From Ypsolopha sequella (Eukaryota; Arthropoda; Insecta; Lepidoptera; Ypsolophidae), in assembly GCA_934047225.1 (NCBI GenBank), contig OW203992.1, positions 8,731,501 through 8,795,500 of the forward strand: a DNA stretch of 64,000 bases. Reading direction: 5' to 3'. Under the pieces are notes generated by a model. That model saw nothing but the letters and a program-made list of their open reading frames with translations. It was not told the DNA's origin and did not search any database. Below are positions 33,075 to 44,910 of the stretch, one piece after another. The position numbers and the translations under genes were made by a program. The stretch's first letter is position 1. Every line of letters starts with the position of its first letter.

Positions 33075-33484
33075 AAGAGGCTATGCGAATTTTATTTTTG
33101 TCACTGTCACTCCAAGCGAAAAATTGCGCAGTGCGAGAGGGGCGGATTCAGGGCAAAAGGGAAAAAAGTTGGTTTTATATTTTTATTAAAAAAACTAAAA
33201 TACCTAGCAAAATTTCAAATATCAAATCTCTAGATATTGTTAAAACACACTTAATAAAATATGTTTAAATTCTGTATAAGGTTCCTATTCGTCAAACGAG
33301 GAGAAAAAGTGTGTTTGAAGACCTCAATTATTTCTATCGAGGAAAATTTATCCTTACATGTTTTCCAATTTCAAAACCCTAGAATATATAGTCAAAATGC
33401 ATATACCAGAAACTTATTATAATTTTCCGTGTATTTCATGAAATACACAGAAAAGAAAAACCTGTATTTTTTTCCCATATCGCC
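33075..33484 (-). mobile_element. Family P repeat, copy 3 (minus strand)
   Basis: It starts with GAGGCTATGCGAATTTTAT and ends after the TGTATTTCATGAAATACA palindrome near CCCATATCGCC. This gives the best view of both inverted ends of the family. Confidence 0.75.
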
Positions 33485-33842
33485 TTAAGTGCTTTCTTGA
33501 TAGCAAAGTGTCGTTACTGACAAGCGATATATTAACTTGTCAAATTTAAAACTTCGAGTTATTTTTACTTCAAAAATTACCAGAAAGCGGTAATTTGAAT
33601 ACGTCGCGTCACGTTTTGTGACATTTTAACCGTGTGAATATGACTACGGCCCGTGACACCGAGTCAAGTGTACGAGGCCACATACATTTGTCTTTGTGTC
33701 CAAAACATAATGCGAGACGAAAAAAAAAACACAACAACCGGGCCTCATTAATTTAAATACAAGCAGGTTTACAATGTCTAGTAACTCTTTAGTACCTCTA
33801 CTAACCTCTAACATAGCGAAATCATAACGCAATATGAGCTGT

Positions 33843-34013
33843 ATTAAAAAAAAGTTTGTATGAAAATGTTCACTCTAGGGTAGGCAGTGCCTGCCTACCC
33901 TGGCGTCATGCAAACTTTCTTTTTTCAAAGTGATATTTAAATTTTTTCATATTTTTCATTGTCCCACTTGACCTTGGTTGATTTTCCTGAAAAAGGTTCT
34001 ATGCACGCCACTG
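33843..34013. mobile_element. Family A (hAT foldback), truncated copy
   Basis: It retains the palindromic loop (GGGTAGGCAGTGCCTGCCTACCC) and the complete right arm to CACGCCACTG. The left arm is lost except for its inner edge. Confidence 0.75.
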
Positions 34014-34249
34014 GTATGTATAGTACTATTATGTACAGTGAAAATCACACGAAAATTAGTACTACAAATAAATCATAGGTTTACGAAGATTATTCCGGAC
34101 GGCATCATGTTAAAAAATCCAACCTCAAAAACCCCATTAACCCATAAGATGGATCCAAGTCCAAACCACGATCTATTGCTTTGCTTTTGTTCTAGCAATA
34201 ATAATAATTCAACAGATCGATATCGATTAAGGATCGATTCTCCGGAAAG

Positions 34250-34498
34250 AATTATAACGGCCAAAATACAACTTTTAGATAAGAGCAATGTATATATTGT
34301 TATAGTTTACTATTTTATTGTATCTACATATGAACGTATTTTAATGGTATTATGGCAGCTTCAAACTAATTGGGTTATCCATAAGAGTGAAATTTGAAAA
34401 AAATAATTAAAAATTCTAATTTAATTCCTATAATTATTAGTAAACTTTTATTATGAATTGCTCTTATCTAAAAGTCGTATTTTTGCCATTATAATTAT
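34250..34498. mobile_element. Foldback MITE
   Basis: AATTATAACGGCCAAAATAC and CTTTTAGATAAGAGCAAT on the left are mirrored by ATTGCTCTTATCTAAAAG and GCCATTATAATT on the right. Inner TAGTTTACT and AGTAAACT also pair. Confidence 0.68.
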
Positions 34499-34775
34499 TT
34501 TGTAAGAAATACGGAGAAAAAAGTACCTAATAGAACGAAACTTATATTATTATTTATTATTATATATTAATATTTATTATTGAAGGATAAAACTTTTTTT
34601 ATTTGCTAGACGTAATCTATGGAACCTAAAACATATATTTTAATGTTTAAATTTAAATGCAGGGACTTCCGTTTGAATACGCTACTTTGTATCCAAAAAA
34701 ACACCTTAGGAACAAAAAATATATTTCAGACAAAAATGCGAATTTTATTCTAAATCGTTCCCGGGGTAGTTCTTA

Positions 34776-34911
34776 GGGCGGCTTGCACCAACATTTAAAT
34801 CTAGATTTAGCACGTAAGCTAAGTTTAATTTGACAGATATGTATTGACTGACAGATCGTAAACTCGATTTAGCGACTAAATCTAGATTTATGATTTTGGT
34901 GCAAGCGGCCC
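34776..34911. mobile_element. PIF/Harbinger-like MITE with TTA duplication
   Basis: GGGCGGCTTGCACCAA and TTGGTGCAAGCGGCCC are inverted ends, flanked on both sides by TTA (34773-34775 and 34912-34914). Inner TAAATCTAGATTTAG blocks are also mirrored. A 3-bp TTA duplication fits PIF/Harbinger. Confidence 0.78.
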
Positions 34912-34914
34912 TTA

Positions 34915-36289
34915 GTTCTTGGAGGGAGACACGGCCATAAAGTGGTAAGAACCCCACCGTACACGCCTATGATACAAAAAGTATTTTATTCCGTCATTAA
35001 AACAAACTTTACAAAAGAAGGAGATACAACTTGGAAATCACATAAAAGGGCTCGTTTTACAAACTCGAAGCAAAGCAAATCAGTAGTCCCACATCCAATA
35101 TAAAGACACAGATGCGTACGTGATTTCAATATTTCATCTCAAAGTTAGGCTGTATTCAGACCGCGCGGCCTCACGTGCTCTCCACTCCTACAATTACGCG
35201 CTGTGTCATATTTACAGCGTAGGTAATTGCCATTCAATTACGAGGCAAGCCTGCTGCGTGTTAGACAGGGACGGAAGATCAGCCTGAGATAGGTCTATCT
35301 CGTTTTGGCTGGGCAGCAGCTATCAATCATCGAGCACCCCCGCCGGGCGCTCTGTAGGGATGCGAATCGTCACAAAAGCGATTCGGCTCAACAATGCTCG
35401 ATAAGTGGGCGAACGCTACGCTAAATTGATTCCGAATTCTGAACTGAGATCCGAACGGCTGTTTAGTGATATGCTGTCTTGTCATGGATTCATGAGGTAA
35501 CTGGCGTGTAATAGACGGTAGATGGGCCGTTAATGAAGAGAAGCAGTGAGAAGGAGGTCATTGGTGATAATCGAATACATAAAAAGAGGATTAAGCTTTC
35601 AGAGTAATATTACAAAGTTTGTAACATAAACAATTTTGTTATATGAATGGCGCGAAAACATATAGGTACCGAAAACAATAAATTAAAGGAATTGTGTCGT
35701 TTATCTTAAAGATCAAGATAATTCAGTCTTTTAACTCCAAGATATCGACAAGTAATAACTATCTTCTACTGAATCCCAACCCTCGAGCTATGCGAACTTG
35801 CAGGTAGATGTCCCACTCTCGTCTTTACCTACATGTAGAACATTTTAGATTTTATTATGTCAAATATATGAAAAAAATAATCTAGTTTTTCAACCATTTG
35901 AACAAGTAGGGTTTTAAATATTGTATCCAGGTGTGGGCTGCTGTTTTAGTAGTTTTTTTTCATTATATTTTATTGAAGACTTGATATAATTCACTATCAC
36001 TACATAGTATAAAATAAAGTCGCTTTCCGCTGTCTGTCCCTATGTATGCTCAGATCTTTAAAACTACGCAACGGATTTTGATGCGATTTTTTTTTAATAG
36101 ATAGAGTGATTCAAGAGGAAGGTTTATATATATAATATATGCCCGTGCAAAGCCGGGGCGGGTCACTAGTGTGTATATATAAGTGCGACCATGTCGCCTT
36201 CACCAAAACATAACAACTTATCTAACACCTAAACTCAATAATCAACATAGCAACGTAAAATCTCTAAATATTTAATTTAAAAAACATAC
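34915..36289. other. Non-coding; GC-richer block at 35150-35560
   Basis: Positions 35150-35560 are non-repetitive and CpG-richer (CCGCGCGGCCTCACGTG, AATTACGCGC, CCCCGCCGGGCGC), like the block at 31760. The remainder is AT-rich. No ORF is supported. Confidence 0.3.
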
Positions 36290-36587
36290 TAAAGCCGATT
36301 CTGAAACCTATAATTTTAGTTATAGTGGTGTCAAAACTTTAATTATTCTAAAGTAATGTAGCTTCTGTTCTTAACACTTAAGGACTGTTTTGCAATAAAG
36401 AAAATTTCGTCTTGACACCACTAAAGCTAAAGTTAAAAACTTCACATACGAAAGCCGATTCGGAAGGCTTTAATTTTAGTTTATTGCAAAATAGTCCTTA
36501 AATGTTAGGAACAGAAACTAAATTACTTTGAAATAATTTTAATTTTGCCAGCACTAAAACTAAAATTAAAGCCTTCAGAATCAGCTA
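36290..36587. mobile_element. Two TA-flanked MITEs back to back, inverted cores
   Basis: The first (36290-~36442) has a diverged left arm and lost its right terminus. The second (from ~36450) restarts at AAAGCCGATTCGGAAGGC but carries the core in reverse (TTGCAAAATAGTCCTTAA versus AAGGACTGTTTTGCAA in the first) and ends GAATCAGC-TA. This suggests insertion of one copy into another's end. Confidence 0.7.
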
Positions 36588-36615
36588 CACTTTAAGACCA
36601 AACAGAACTTAAAAT

Positions 36616-36750
36616 TGGATGGATGGATGGATGGATGGAATGGATGGATTGGATGGATTGGATGGATTGGATGGATTGGATGGATTGGATGGAAATCTGT
36701 AGTCTCTGCCTACCCCTCTGAGAGACAGGCGTGAGTATATGTATTCTTTA
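36616..36750 (+). repeat. GGAT/GGATT microsatellite followed by the 'ATCTGTAGTCTCTG' repeat
   Basis: GGAT units pass into GGATTGGAT units up to about 36690. GGAAATCTGTAGTCTCTG and CTCTGAGAGACAGGCGTGAG then match the dispersed repeat at 7849. Confidence 0.8.
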
Positions 36751-37235
36751 CATATAAATATAAACATAAACAAAATTACAGCGAAAAGAGATGCACATTG
36801 GCGAGCTTATCACTAAACAGAGATTACTGACAGCAAAACCATCACAATAAGAAAAAGTAAAATAAACAAAGTAATAGCACAGGGAAGAAAAACATACAAA
36901 GAATTATACAGTTATTACAAAATAAAAATATAAAATGTTTTAAATATAGGTCTACCAGAATCTCATGGCAAATGGGGAAATAAAATTTTGTGGTGTGCAA
37001 TACTGGGGAAATTGGATTAAACGATCTTGATACTGTTTAATTTTTATTTAGTTCTAGTATAAATAAACATGAAGTATATTAGTTAGAGTACAATATTTTC
37101 TGTCACCTAAATTTAGATTTGTCACTTATCTGCAATACTCTAATTATAATATTTATTGCCAAGAAACATGTTAGTCATCTTAATAATAAAAATGGTCTCT
37201 AAGTATGAATCATCAAATTAATGTAAATATTTATG

Positions 37236-37626
37236 TTTTCAATGCATGTGCTCGTAAAGGCCCACTTTTTATGCATCAAAACTGAACAAAAAGTCGATTA
37301 TTTTGCCCTAGGGCTTTATTATTATTATTTTTTTTTTATTTATAATGGTTGGCTAACCTGCAGCCTTTCCTGTGTACCATAGATGTTATACTTTTTTTTC
37401 CACTGTTTAACGGGTCTGGATACAGTCCTTTTGAGCCAATTATAATTTAAAGTTAACAAGATTATATTTATTTTCATTTCCTCACACTATGCATTGAAAA
37501 ACGTAGTATGATACACGGGCGTAAAAGCAATAAATTACTCGGTTACGTTTAAAACACTCGCTACGCTCGTGTTTTAAATCGTCCTCGTAATTTATTCCTT
37601 TTCGCCCTAGTAGCATAAACTACTAT
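37236..37626 (-). repeat. HP1 foldback repeat, copy 4 (minus strand)
   Basis: It is a complete reverse copy: TTTTCAATGCATGTGCTCG at the left, AGCATAAACTACTAT at the right, with both palindrome arms and the CTCGCTACGCTCG apex intact. Confidence 0.88.
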
Positions 37627-38315
37627 AAATCATAGTTTGTTGATTTGATCACTTTTTTCTTTAGCCTCAATATAACGTATGTCCTCAAAAAACATCAAAA
37701 TGATAGATCTGTCACCAAATAAATAGATCCGTTCCTTAATTCTATGAAAAAATGCATAAAAAATTCGTAGAATTGGGCAGGTCGTAAAGTATGAAATCGA
37801 AAATCTTACACCAAAAGTCAAAAAATAGATGCGACAACGAGCGGAGCGAGAAGGAGCGTGTTAGGTTTATATATTTTAAATAAATTTGGGGAGCCGAGCG
37901 AAGCGCGACGTTTTTTGGTGATTAAATTTTGGTAACACTTCTATTACTTTGAAACCTAATAAGGTATTTGATGATTGATATTATTTCACAGTGATTCTTA
38001 ATTAATATTGAGGTAAGCGTTTAGATATTATTTGGTGATTAAATTTAGGTGAGAGGTCTACTATTTTAGGAATAAATATTATTTATTAGGTCATTTAAAA
38101 TTCTTTAATTAGGTAATTGATAAAATCATACCCTATTACTTATGTGTATGAAAGATGGAAAAATAAAAAAATCATAAATCACTTTGTTTACTAATTTATT
38201 TTATAGTATAAAATAAAAGGATATAGAATTCAATTAAAACCCCTATAAAGAAGTCACAATTAAGTATCTAAGAAAAATCAAACTAAAAGTATCAAAACAA
38301 CTCACTCCAACTTAC

Positions 38316-38442
38316 CGGTCATCTCTACCACGCGCTTTAAAATAGATGATTGAGTTTGATTAACACCTTCTTCTTCCTTTATTTTACGATAAACATTGAA
38401 AACAATATTTCTCGCTTGAGATCGAAGTGGCTTTTTCGACAT
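38316..38442 (-). CDS. First exon of a transposase-like gene (42 codons plus one base)
   Basis: On the minus strand an ATG at 38442 opens MSKKPLRSQARNIVFNVYRK, continues IKEEEGVNQTQSSILKRVVE and ends with MT plus one base of a split Gly codon. It stops at a consensus donor, G|GTAAGT. The basic start and predicted helices resemble the N-terminal helix-turn-helix leader of transposases in insect DNA elements. This is from memory of such leaders, not a database match. The exon sits just inside the right terminal repeat of the 36951-38592 element, where a transposase gene would begin. No second exon was found downstream, so the gene is probably deleted. Confidence 0.5.
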
Positions 38443-38609
38443 TTTCACAAAAACAACCAATTGTAAGAAGATAATCACAAAATCTCAGCAGCTTTCGTTC
38501 TTTGATTTGACAGGTGACACTGTGACATTGCCATATAAAAATCTATTTTTTGTTTATTTTTTAAATGCCATGAGATTCTGGTACACCTATATACATAATT
38601 TTATTATTA

Positions 38610-38710
38610 TTTTAAACATATTATAAATATAAACAAAAAAGTATTAATTATTATCAAGATATATTTCGACCAACTTGTGGTCGTCATCAGTCGAATTACA
38701 AAAATAGATA
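38610..38710 (-). repeat. Family E dispersed fragment
   Basis: The reverse strand carries TTCGACTGATGACGACCACA and TTGGTCGAAATATATCTTGA. The same block occurs on the plus strand at 42705-42815. It is of unknown origin, with no coding capacity. Confidence 0.6.
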
Positions 38711-38950
38711 TTTGACATATAATATAAAATAATATATTTTTATTAATATTAGTATTATTATAAATTGATAATCCTGGCCCAAGACATTTCTGTAAATATT
38801 CTCTAAATAGATATCAAAGTAAAATATAGTGCGACGTATCGTGAAGTTAGCTACCAGACATAAGCGTTGTTAAAATGTTATGAAACAAGGACGAAATATT
38901 CCTTTTTTTTTTTCAAAAATAAACAGCTAATGCCTGGGGTCATTCATCCA

Positions 38951-39155
38951 TATATAAGGTCTGTCAATTTAAATGGAAAGTAATTTAGGAGGTGATTCAG
39001 TATACAAAGTGGTCCGATCAGCTGACTCTGTTTGTATGGACAAGTGAAGAAAAAGTTCGCGCGAAAAAAAGTTCTTTGCAGTGGAATGTGACGTATTAAC
39101 GATACTGAATCACCTCCTTAATTACTTTCCATTTAAATTGAAAGACCTTATATAT
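38951..39155. mobile_element. Foldback MITE with ~50-bp arms
   Basis: TATATAAGGTCTGTCAATTT through AGGAGGTGATTCAGTAT is mirrored by ATACTGAATCACCTCC through GACCTTATATA. The core contains GATCAGCTGACTC and TTGTATGGACAAG, similar to the 19013 element. Confidence 0.8.
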
Positions 39156-40932
39156 TTGAAATTCCTGAGACTATGAGGTAAACCTATATTGTGTATCGTA
39201 GAAACCCGAAGAAAGGCGATAGTGGGGTTAGTATGTACAGAAAAAATGTTTACGGTGGGTGATGGTGTACCGTAAGCTCTTTTCGTATGCTGTAACATAC
39301 TGCATACAACACTTTCTTCGCGTATGTCACAAAGTGATTTATAAAAATAAGAGTTTTATCTCAATATTTAGATCTAATACTGACTTATTCATAATGACTT
39401 TGCGATTTTTTTACCCAATACCATATTTTCATAGCATAATCATCGGTAAAACGGGTGTTGGACTGCTCAGATGACAAACAAAACACCTCTGACATCCAGC
39501 TAGGACAAAATATTATAAATTAAAGTATTTTATCAAGTAGGTAAAAAAACCATGGAACATTTAATACGGTAACTCAAGGTTACCCCAATTTCCATCTGAA
39601 TAAAGTTTCAAAGTAACTAAGAGCCGTGACGGTCCTACAATTAGCTCTCTGGGCGGGTTGCTCTCTAATTAGAGTTTGTCTCTAATTAACTAAATAACCT
39701 GCCAACACCGAATATTGAGTCGTTTAGAAAGGAGACACGGCAAAAGTTACATTTAATTATTTTAAATATCACCTACAGTGGTATACAAAAATATTAAGTT
39801 TCGGCGAGAAATCAAAATTCAGTTGCACCTAGATCTAACTGGATAGAACTACATTCAGTTCCTACCTAAGCAAAAATGAAGTGAAAATATCGAAATGCTT
39901 TTCGGCCGTTTTTTTAACTTCAATGTTTTTGTCTCTGTTTTTTTGGATTTTTCAATTTAGGTATGTAATTTCAATTATATTTTGTTTCGTGCTTTTAACC
40001 TATTTTATAAGCATTTTAGTATTTACAGGAAGCGATGTCATCTTAGTAGATAAAATAGTCGGCTCCTTGAGACTTTAGAATGCGTCCAAGAAATAAAAAA
40101 AACTATTCCTATGGAAATCTGTGGTTATGACGTCAGGAAAGGTCAAATTTAAGATATCTTTTTTTTTCATTTTATTGGGGGATATTTGCGCTTATTTTTA
40201 AATTTGTTCAGGAAAGCTAAAATATGTTCAGGAAAGCTTTCCTCAAAACAGTTTCCGCATCGTAAACATTGAGAAAAAGCAGAGAACAATTGGTTCAAAA
40301 CAAAATAGACAATTTATAAAATTACGAAAAAATGAATCCGAGCCACGATATATTGTTTTAGCAATAATCAGTGAATAAATTCTCATTATCCGTCATATCA
40401 TCACTACGTATATATTTAGTTTACCCGAGGCCAATCTTGTTTACTCCAAAGCTATATAATTTTTATAGCCAAACTATATGATCCGAAGTCTTGAATCTGT
40501 ATGGAATAGGAAAGGCCCGCATTATAGAGCATAATATTTACAAGTTCAAAATTAGGAACTACTCAACGTTTTTGTTTCCCGCATTTTTGTTTCAACAGTC
40601 ACATCACAACCAATGGAAATACAAAAGATATGGAGACAACACTGTCAACCAGATAATAGAGCACACAGACACACACATATACAATACATACGTGCACAAT
40701 CTACCAGGTACGCACACATATACCTAGTCCGTACATTTTCCAAACGCTCGCCGCGCCGTTTAGAACCGGCTGTGATTAATTAGAGAGAACCTAATTAGTG
40801 AGATTTCAACTCATTAGCTAATGTAATTGAAATAAAAGCTAAGTGTATGGGTACTATATTTTACGAGTATTTGTATACTCCAATATGTTGTAGAGTAAAC
40901 CACAACCCTCCATCAACATACAAAGAGAGAAA
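39156..40932. other. Non-coding; two TAATTA-rich patches
   Basis: Patches at 39620-39730 (CTCTAATTAGAG) and 40740-40830 (GATTAATTAGAG) are non-repetitive and CpG-richer, possible regulatory sites. Other ORFs here are AT-rich and unconvincing. Confidence 0.3.
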
Positions 40933-41348
40933 GTGAAAGAAACGAAAAACATATTAAATATTTGTACATTTAATGTTGGATTATTAGTATCTGAAAAGCG
41001 ACTACCTGAACTGATACATGCACTGGAAGTTATAAAGTGGGATATCATTGGACTATCAGAAGTTAAGAAAGAAGGAAGTAAAATCCTAGAATATGGAATT
41101 CCGGATAGAAGACCGGATTTAATGGTGTTGGTTTTATTGTCAAAAAGATATGGAAATAAAATAGAAAAAACTTTTTCACTATATCTGAAAGAGTAGCAAG
41201 ATTAGACATGTGCTTCGATAAAATTAATGTGAGTATTATTCAAGCATATGCACTGACCGAAAAATCTAACGAAGAAGATGTACAAAAATTCTACTCAGAG
41301 ATAAGGAAAACTCTACTTAATATTCTAGATCGTGATTTTAATGCCAAA
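40933..41348 (+). pseudogene. LINE AP-endonuclease remnant, frameshifted and truncated
   Basis: The first frame has NICTFNVGLL, then IKWDIIGLSEVKKEG, hallmarks of the apurinic endonuclease domain of non-LTR retrotransposons. Around 41175 the frame shifts. The continuation carries SIIQAYALTEKSNEED and ends in DFNAK, the GDFNAK-type catalytic motif. No reverse transcriptase follows; at 41346 another repeat begins. It is therefore a truncated, broken fragment of a LINE. The clade is not determined (RTE-like by general appearance). Confidence 0.85.
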
Positions 41349-41796
41349 CCGGCCCAATGCGTGCCACGCGCAGTGTAGGGTTCCGTAGTTGCCCTGCACA
41401 ATATGCGGACTTCTACAGGTACATTTTATAAGTTTGTCGACTAATACAGATCGCGCCAAACTTCTAGTACGCTCGGAAGTTGCTCAACACTTTTAAGCTT
41501 AATATTTCGCAAACGGAACCCTGGATCGAAATATGGTCTTATCACACCCCCAACATTTTTAAATTACCTATCCAACGACGCCCCACACAAGGGAACTTAC
41601 GTGTAGGGGAGGTACCCTAAAAAAATCTTTTTCAAAATTTTACTGTACCATTTTATTGGCGTGATAAATACGAGTATGTATACCCATGCCAAATTACAGT
41701 TTTCTAGTACTAATAGTCTCTAAGCTAAGCTGCGGACAGACAGACGGACACGACGAAACTAAGGATTCCTTGTTGTTGACTACGGAACCCTAAAAA
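41346..41796 (+). repeat. CGGAACCCTAAAAA-tailed repeat
   Basis: It opens AAACCGGCCCAATGCG followed by AGGGTTCCGTAG and closes GACAGACAGACGG...ACTACGGAACCCTAAAAA. It shares both ends with the copies at 49459 and 50468. Abutting the LINE fragment, it could be that element's tail or a separate insertion. Confidence 0.75.
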
Positions 41797-42704
41797 GTGG
41801 TATGTCTGTCTGTCTACTGATCTGTCATCTATCTGTCAAATCAGTAGGAAGCAAATTATTATAAATTTATCTTTCTCAATTTTCCATTATCTTTTAAATT
41901 TTTATCTTTCGCCATTTTTCAAGTGACGTGACACGAAGGCAAATGGAAGTTGCAGCTTTTTCGTAAAAATATTCATCATCATGAGGTTTTTTAGACCAAA
42001 AGTTTGAAAATACGTCAAATTCAACCTAAATCTCGAAATGGTTTTCGAATTAACACACCTTAACATAATATAATCTGTGCCAATTCCTCAACAAATAATA
42101 ACAACATGCATAGAGTAGCCACCATAGTATGCAGCCAGATCGCAAGCTGAGATGGATACTTTACCCGACGTTGGACACCTCTATAAGCGATGGCTCCACT
42201 TCCAATCTATGACGGGAAATAATGAAATTTGTTTGTTCGGAGCACAACACCATTACTTACAATAATGACCGCTGAAGATAAGGAGATTATCGTAATTCAT
42301 TTTAATTGGACATTATTGATGCTAGGAATCGTGTCTCAGACGCATCTTGGGAAATTGATGGACCTCATTAAAGATGAAATGATATATTTAGGGTTCCATT
42401 AAAAAACAGAACATTTTTGGGTCTTTATTTCTGTCGATACGTAGATGAGGAACTGACGACGATCCCGGAAAATTGCAAAACATTTTGAACTGTACGGACT
42501 TTTCAAGGAAATACCATAGCATATGAGTATATCAAGTGTATGTTGTGGACCAAGTGATTAATCAGGGCATTATTTACAATACCCGGGCAGTATGCAAATT
42601 GCTAAGTCGAATAGGGCAATTTGATCAATATCTGTTTAAACTTAATTATTTATCACATTGTCCGGTCATTATTAATATTGCTATTGATTGTTTATTTTAT
42701 TTAA
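41797..42704. other. No recognised gene
   Basis: AT-rich DNA with no supported ORF. A TTAGGGTTCCATTAAAAAAC word at 42390 hints at another degraded CGGAACCC-type tail. Confidence 0.35.
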
Positions 42705-42815
42705 TTTATTTAATTCGACTGACGACGACCACAAGTGGGTTGAAATATATATCGATAATAGTTAATACTTTTTCATTTATATTCATGATTTGTTTTTTAA
42801 AATAATTAAAAGCTA
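42705..42815 (+). repeat. Family E dispersed fragment
   Basis: TTCGACTGACGACGACCACA and TTGAAATATATATCGATAA match the reverse of 38610-38710. Confidence 0.6.
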
Positions 42816-42839
42816 AAAAGGCTTTAAATAGTACATTGT

Positions 42840-43230
42840 TCATCGAGGGAAGAAAGGGGAAGATTACCAACGAGGGTGTAGTTTGAGGCCCGAGGCGAAG
42901 CCAAGGGCCTCAATACACACGGGTTGGGAATCGCACTTTCTCCCGAGTGATACATAGTGCTTTATACTACACCTGCGAGGAAATAGTATAATTTTACTTT
43001 TAATCAAAATACAATACAAGAAACCGACTGACTCGCGCGCGATTGTCACTTTTTATTTCCTTCTTATTTTTTATTATGCACAGGAAAAGCAAGTGGCCAG
43101 TATCATTTTTCGAGTTTTATGTATGTACGAGTTCACAAAATAATACTGACCACTTGGCCACTTGCTCATTCTTTATGTTATTTAAAACAAAACAGCACGT
43201 TGACAAGTAACTTGTAGCATAAACTACTAT
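42840..43230 (-). repeat. HP2 foldback repeat (shares its terminus with HP1)
   Basis: The minus-strand start is ATAGTAGTTTATGCTACAAG, identical to HP1, but the interior differs. It has one small inverted repeat (GCAAGTGGCC at 43088 with GGCCACTTGC near 43160). A long foldback (42847-42951) has a GC apex where GAGGCCC pairs with GGGCCTC around GAGGCGAAGCC. The apex word style (GCGAAGC, GCGTAGCG) recalls HP1. It is non-coding. Confidence 0.65.
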
Positions 43231-43672
43231 TATGTTTCAGTAATTGAAGAGAGTCATAGGCATTTTCAAAAAGTGGCGAAGATCTATCAACTAATCAGCT
43301 GGTACTGTCTAAAGAAATCTTTATCTTTAGGAATAGATACCCATTGGAATCGTAAGACATTTCTAGTCGAATAGATAAAGTAATAGTGAGTTTGCAACGC
43401 GTCGTGCTATCCTCGCTATGTGGTGGTGATAACATCTCACAATCAACCAAGCCAACTGAGTGCACTGCTAGAACTTTATTACCAAAGCATAGGGTGCATA
43501 ATGGCATAATCTATCACAGTAGGAAAGTGAACTCATACCTTGCAAGTCACGTTGCGTGCGCGCAACGAGACGACTTCATTAAATGAGAAGACAAAAAAGA
43601 GATAAGTGGGAAAATTTTGTAATTGCATGTAATTAATTACCTTCATTATATAAAGTTGTGATTGTGTGTATA

Positions 43673-44067
43673 ATAGTAGTTTATGCTACTAGGGCGAAAA
43701 GGAATAAATTACGAGGACGATTTAAAACACGAGCGTAGCGAGTGTTTTAAACGTAACCGAGTAATTTATTGCTTTTACGCCCGTGTATCATACTACGTTT
43801 TTCAATGCATAGTGTGAGGAAATGAAAAGAAATATAATCTTGTGAACTTTAAATTATAATTGGCTCAAAAGGACTGTATCCAGAGCCGTTAAACAGTGGA
43901 AAAAAAAGTATAACATCTATGGTACACAGGAAAGGCTAAAGGTTAGCCAACCATTGTAAATAAATAAAAAAAAAAATAATAATAAAGCCCTAGGGCAAAA
44001 TAATCGACTTTTTTTTCGGTTTTGATGCATAAAAAGTGGGCCTTTACGAGCACATGCATTGAAAAAT
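43673..44067 (+). repeat. HP1 foldback repeat, copy 5 (reference copy)
   Basis: Intact. Left arm GTAGTTTATGCTAC, GGGCGAAAAGGAATAAATTAC and TTTAAAACAC pair with AAACGTAACCGAGTAATTTA through ACTACGT, with apex GAGCGTAGCGA. The right module runs from TTTTTCAATGCAT to ATGCATTGAAAAA. Confidence 0.9.
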
Positions 44068-44910
44068 AATAAATAATTTGAAATACTTATCAATTAGTTA
44101 ACTAACAATATAGCGTCGGATCATTACTAAGAATTATTGATAAAAAAGCTCACAATTTACTAAATTTATGTATTATTATTTGACTGACAGTTTATACAAT
44201 ATTTAATTGTAAGTACATATAATAAATAATTAATATATTTGATTGTCGGTTCTTGATGGAATTCCATTATGTTGTGTTATTACTTTGTATAATAGAGGTA
44301 GGTCGGGGATAAAGTCTTTTCGTATTTTGTATGTATAAATTTGCAACAAAGTATCTTTGGCTGTACTATTTGTATCTGGCTGGTTTTGATGACATTAAAA
44401 AGGCTGCATTAAAAAAAAAGAAACAAATTACAAAAATGTTGTTTCCAGCTATTTTTCATTTGTTTTTCTTTCTGTCCAAAAGAGCCAATCTAATGAAGAA
44501 ATTTGATACATTTTAAAATTTTATCACAAAAAAGGAAAAAATTACGTTTTCACACCACCTGCCCGACAATGTCCAATTACATATCATGCAACCTCAACGT
44601 AAAGTAACACATTATATCTCAAGGGATATAAAGTTATATGAAAATCCCTAGGGATTAATGTGATTTAAATTTGGAACGTCAAATTCGTGTGAAAACTCGT
44701 GGAAAACAAATGCCCATATGGAATTGTAAAGTGGTTTGTTCGAAAATTGAACTGGCCACCATAAGCAGAATTCATCAAAAAGAAAAAAAGCGTTTACAAA
44801 GAATGTGAAACAAAAGACGGTGTTTGGTGCTGTGATTGTCAGTGAACTTTATTGAATTATGAATGTTGATAAAAAATGTCGAGCTTTTTATTGTCTCGCA
44901 GAAGGTGTGA
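44068..44910. other. No recognised feature
   Basis: AT-rich sequence. No gene or repeat is supported. Confidence 0.4.

Larger units (their letters stand above)
36951..38592 (-). mobile_element. Degraded DNA transposon with ~25-bp inverted ends and a surviving first exon
   Basis: CTACCAGAATCTCATGGCA at the left end is matched in inverted orientation by TGCCATGAGATTCTGGTAC at the right end. Between them lie a later HP1 insertion (37236-37626) and, near the right end, a minus-strand coding exon with a splice donor (38316-38442). The rest of any transposase is missing or unrecognisable, so it is an internally deleted copy. Superfamily not assigned. Confidence 0.6.

Noticed and set aside
33978..34397. 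A 139-codon plus-strand ORF
   Set aside because: It runs across the end of a family A element and into a foldback. The frame is explained by repeat sequence, with no domain.
36616..36690. GGAT repeats as a telomere- or CRISPR-like array
   Set aside because: A simple microsatellite without spacers, next to a dispersed repeat that often seeds such tracts.
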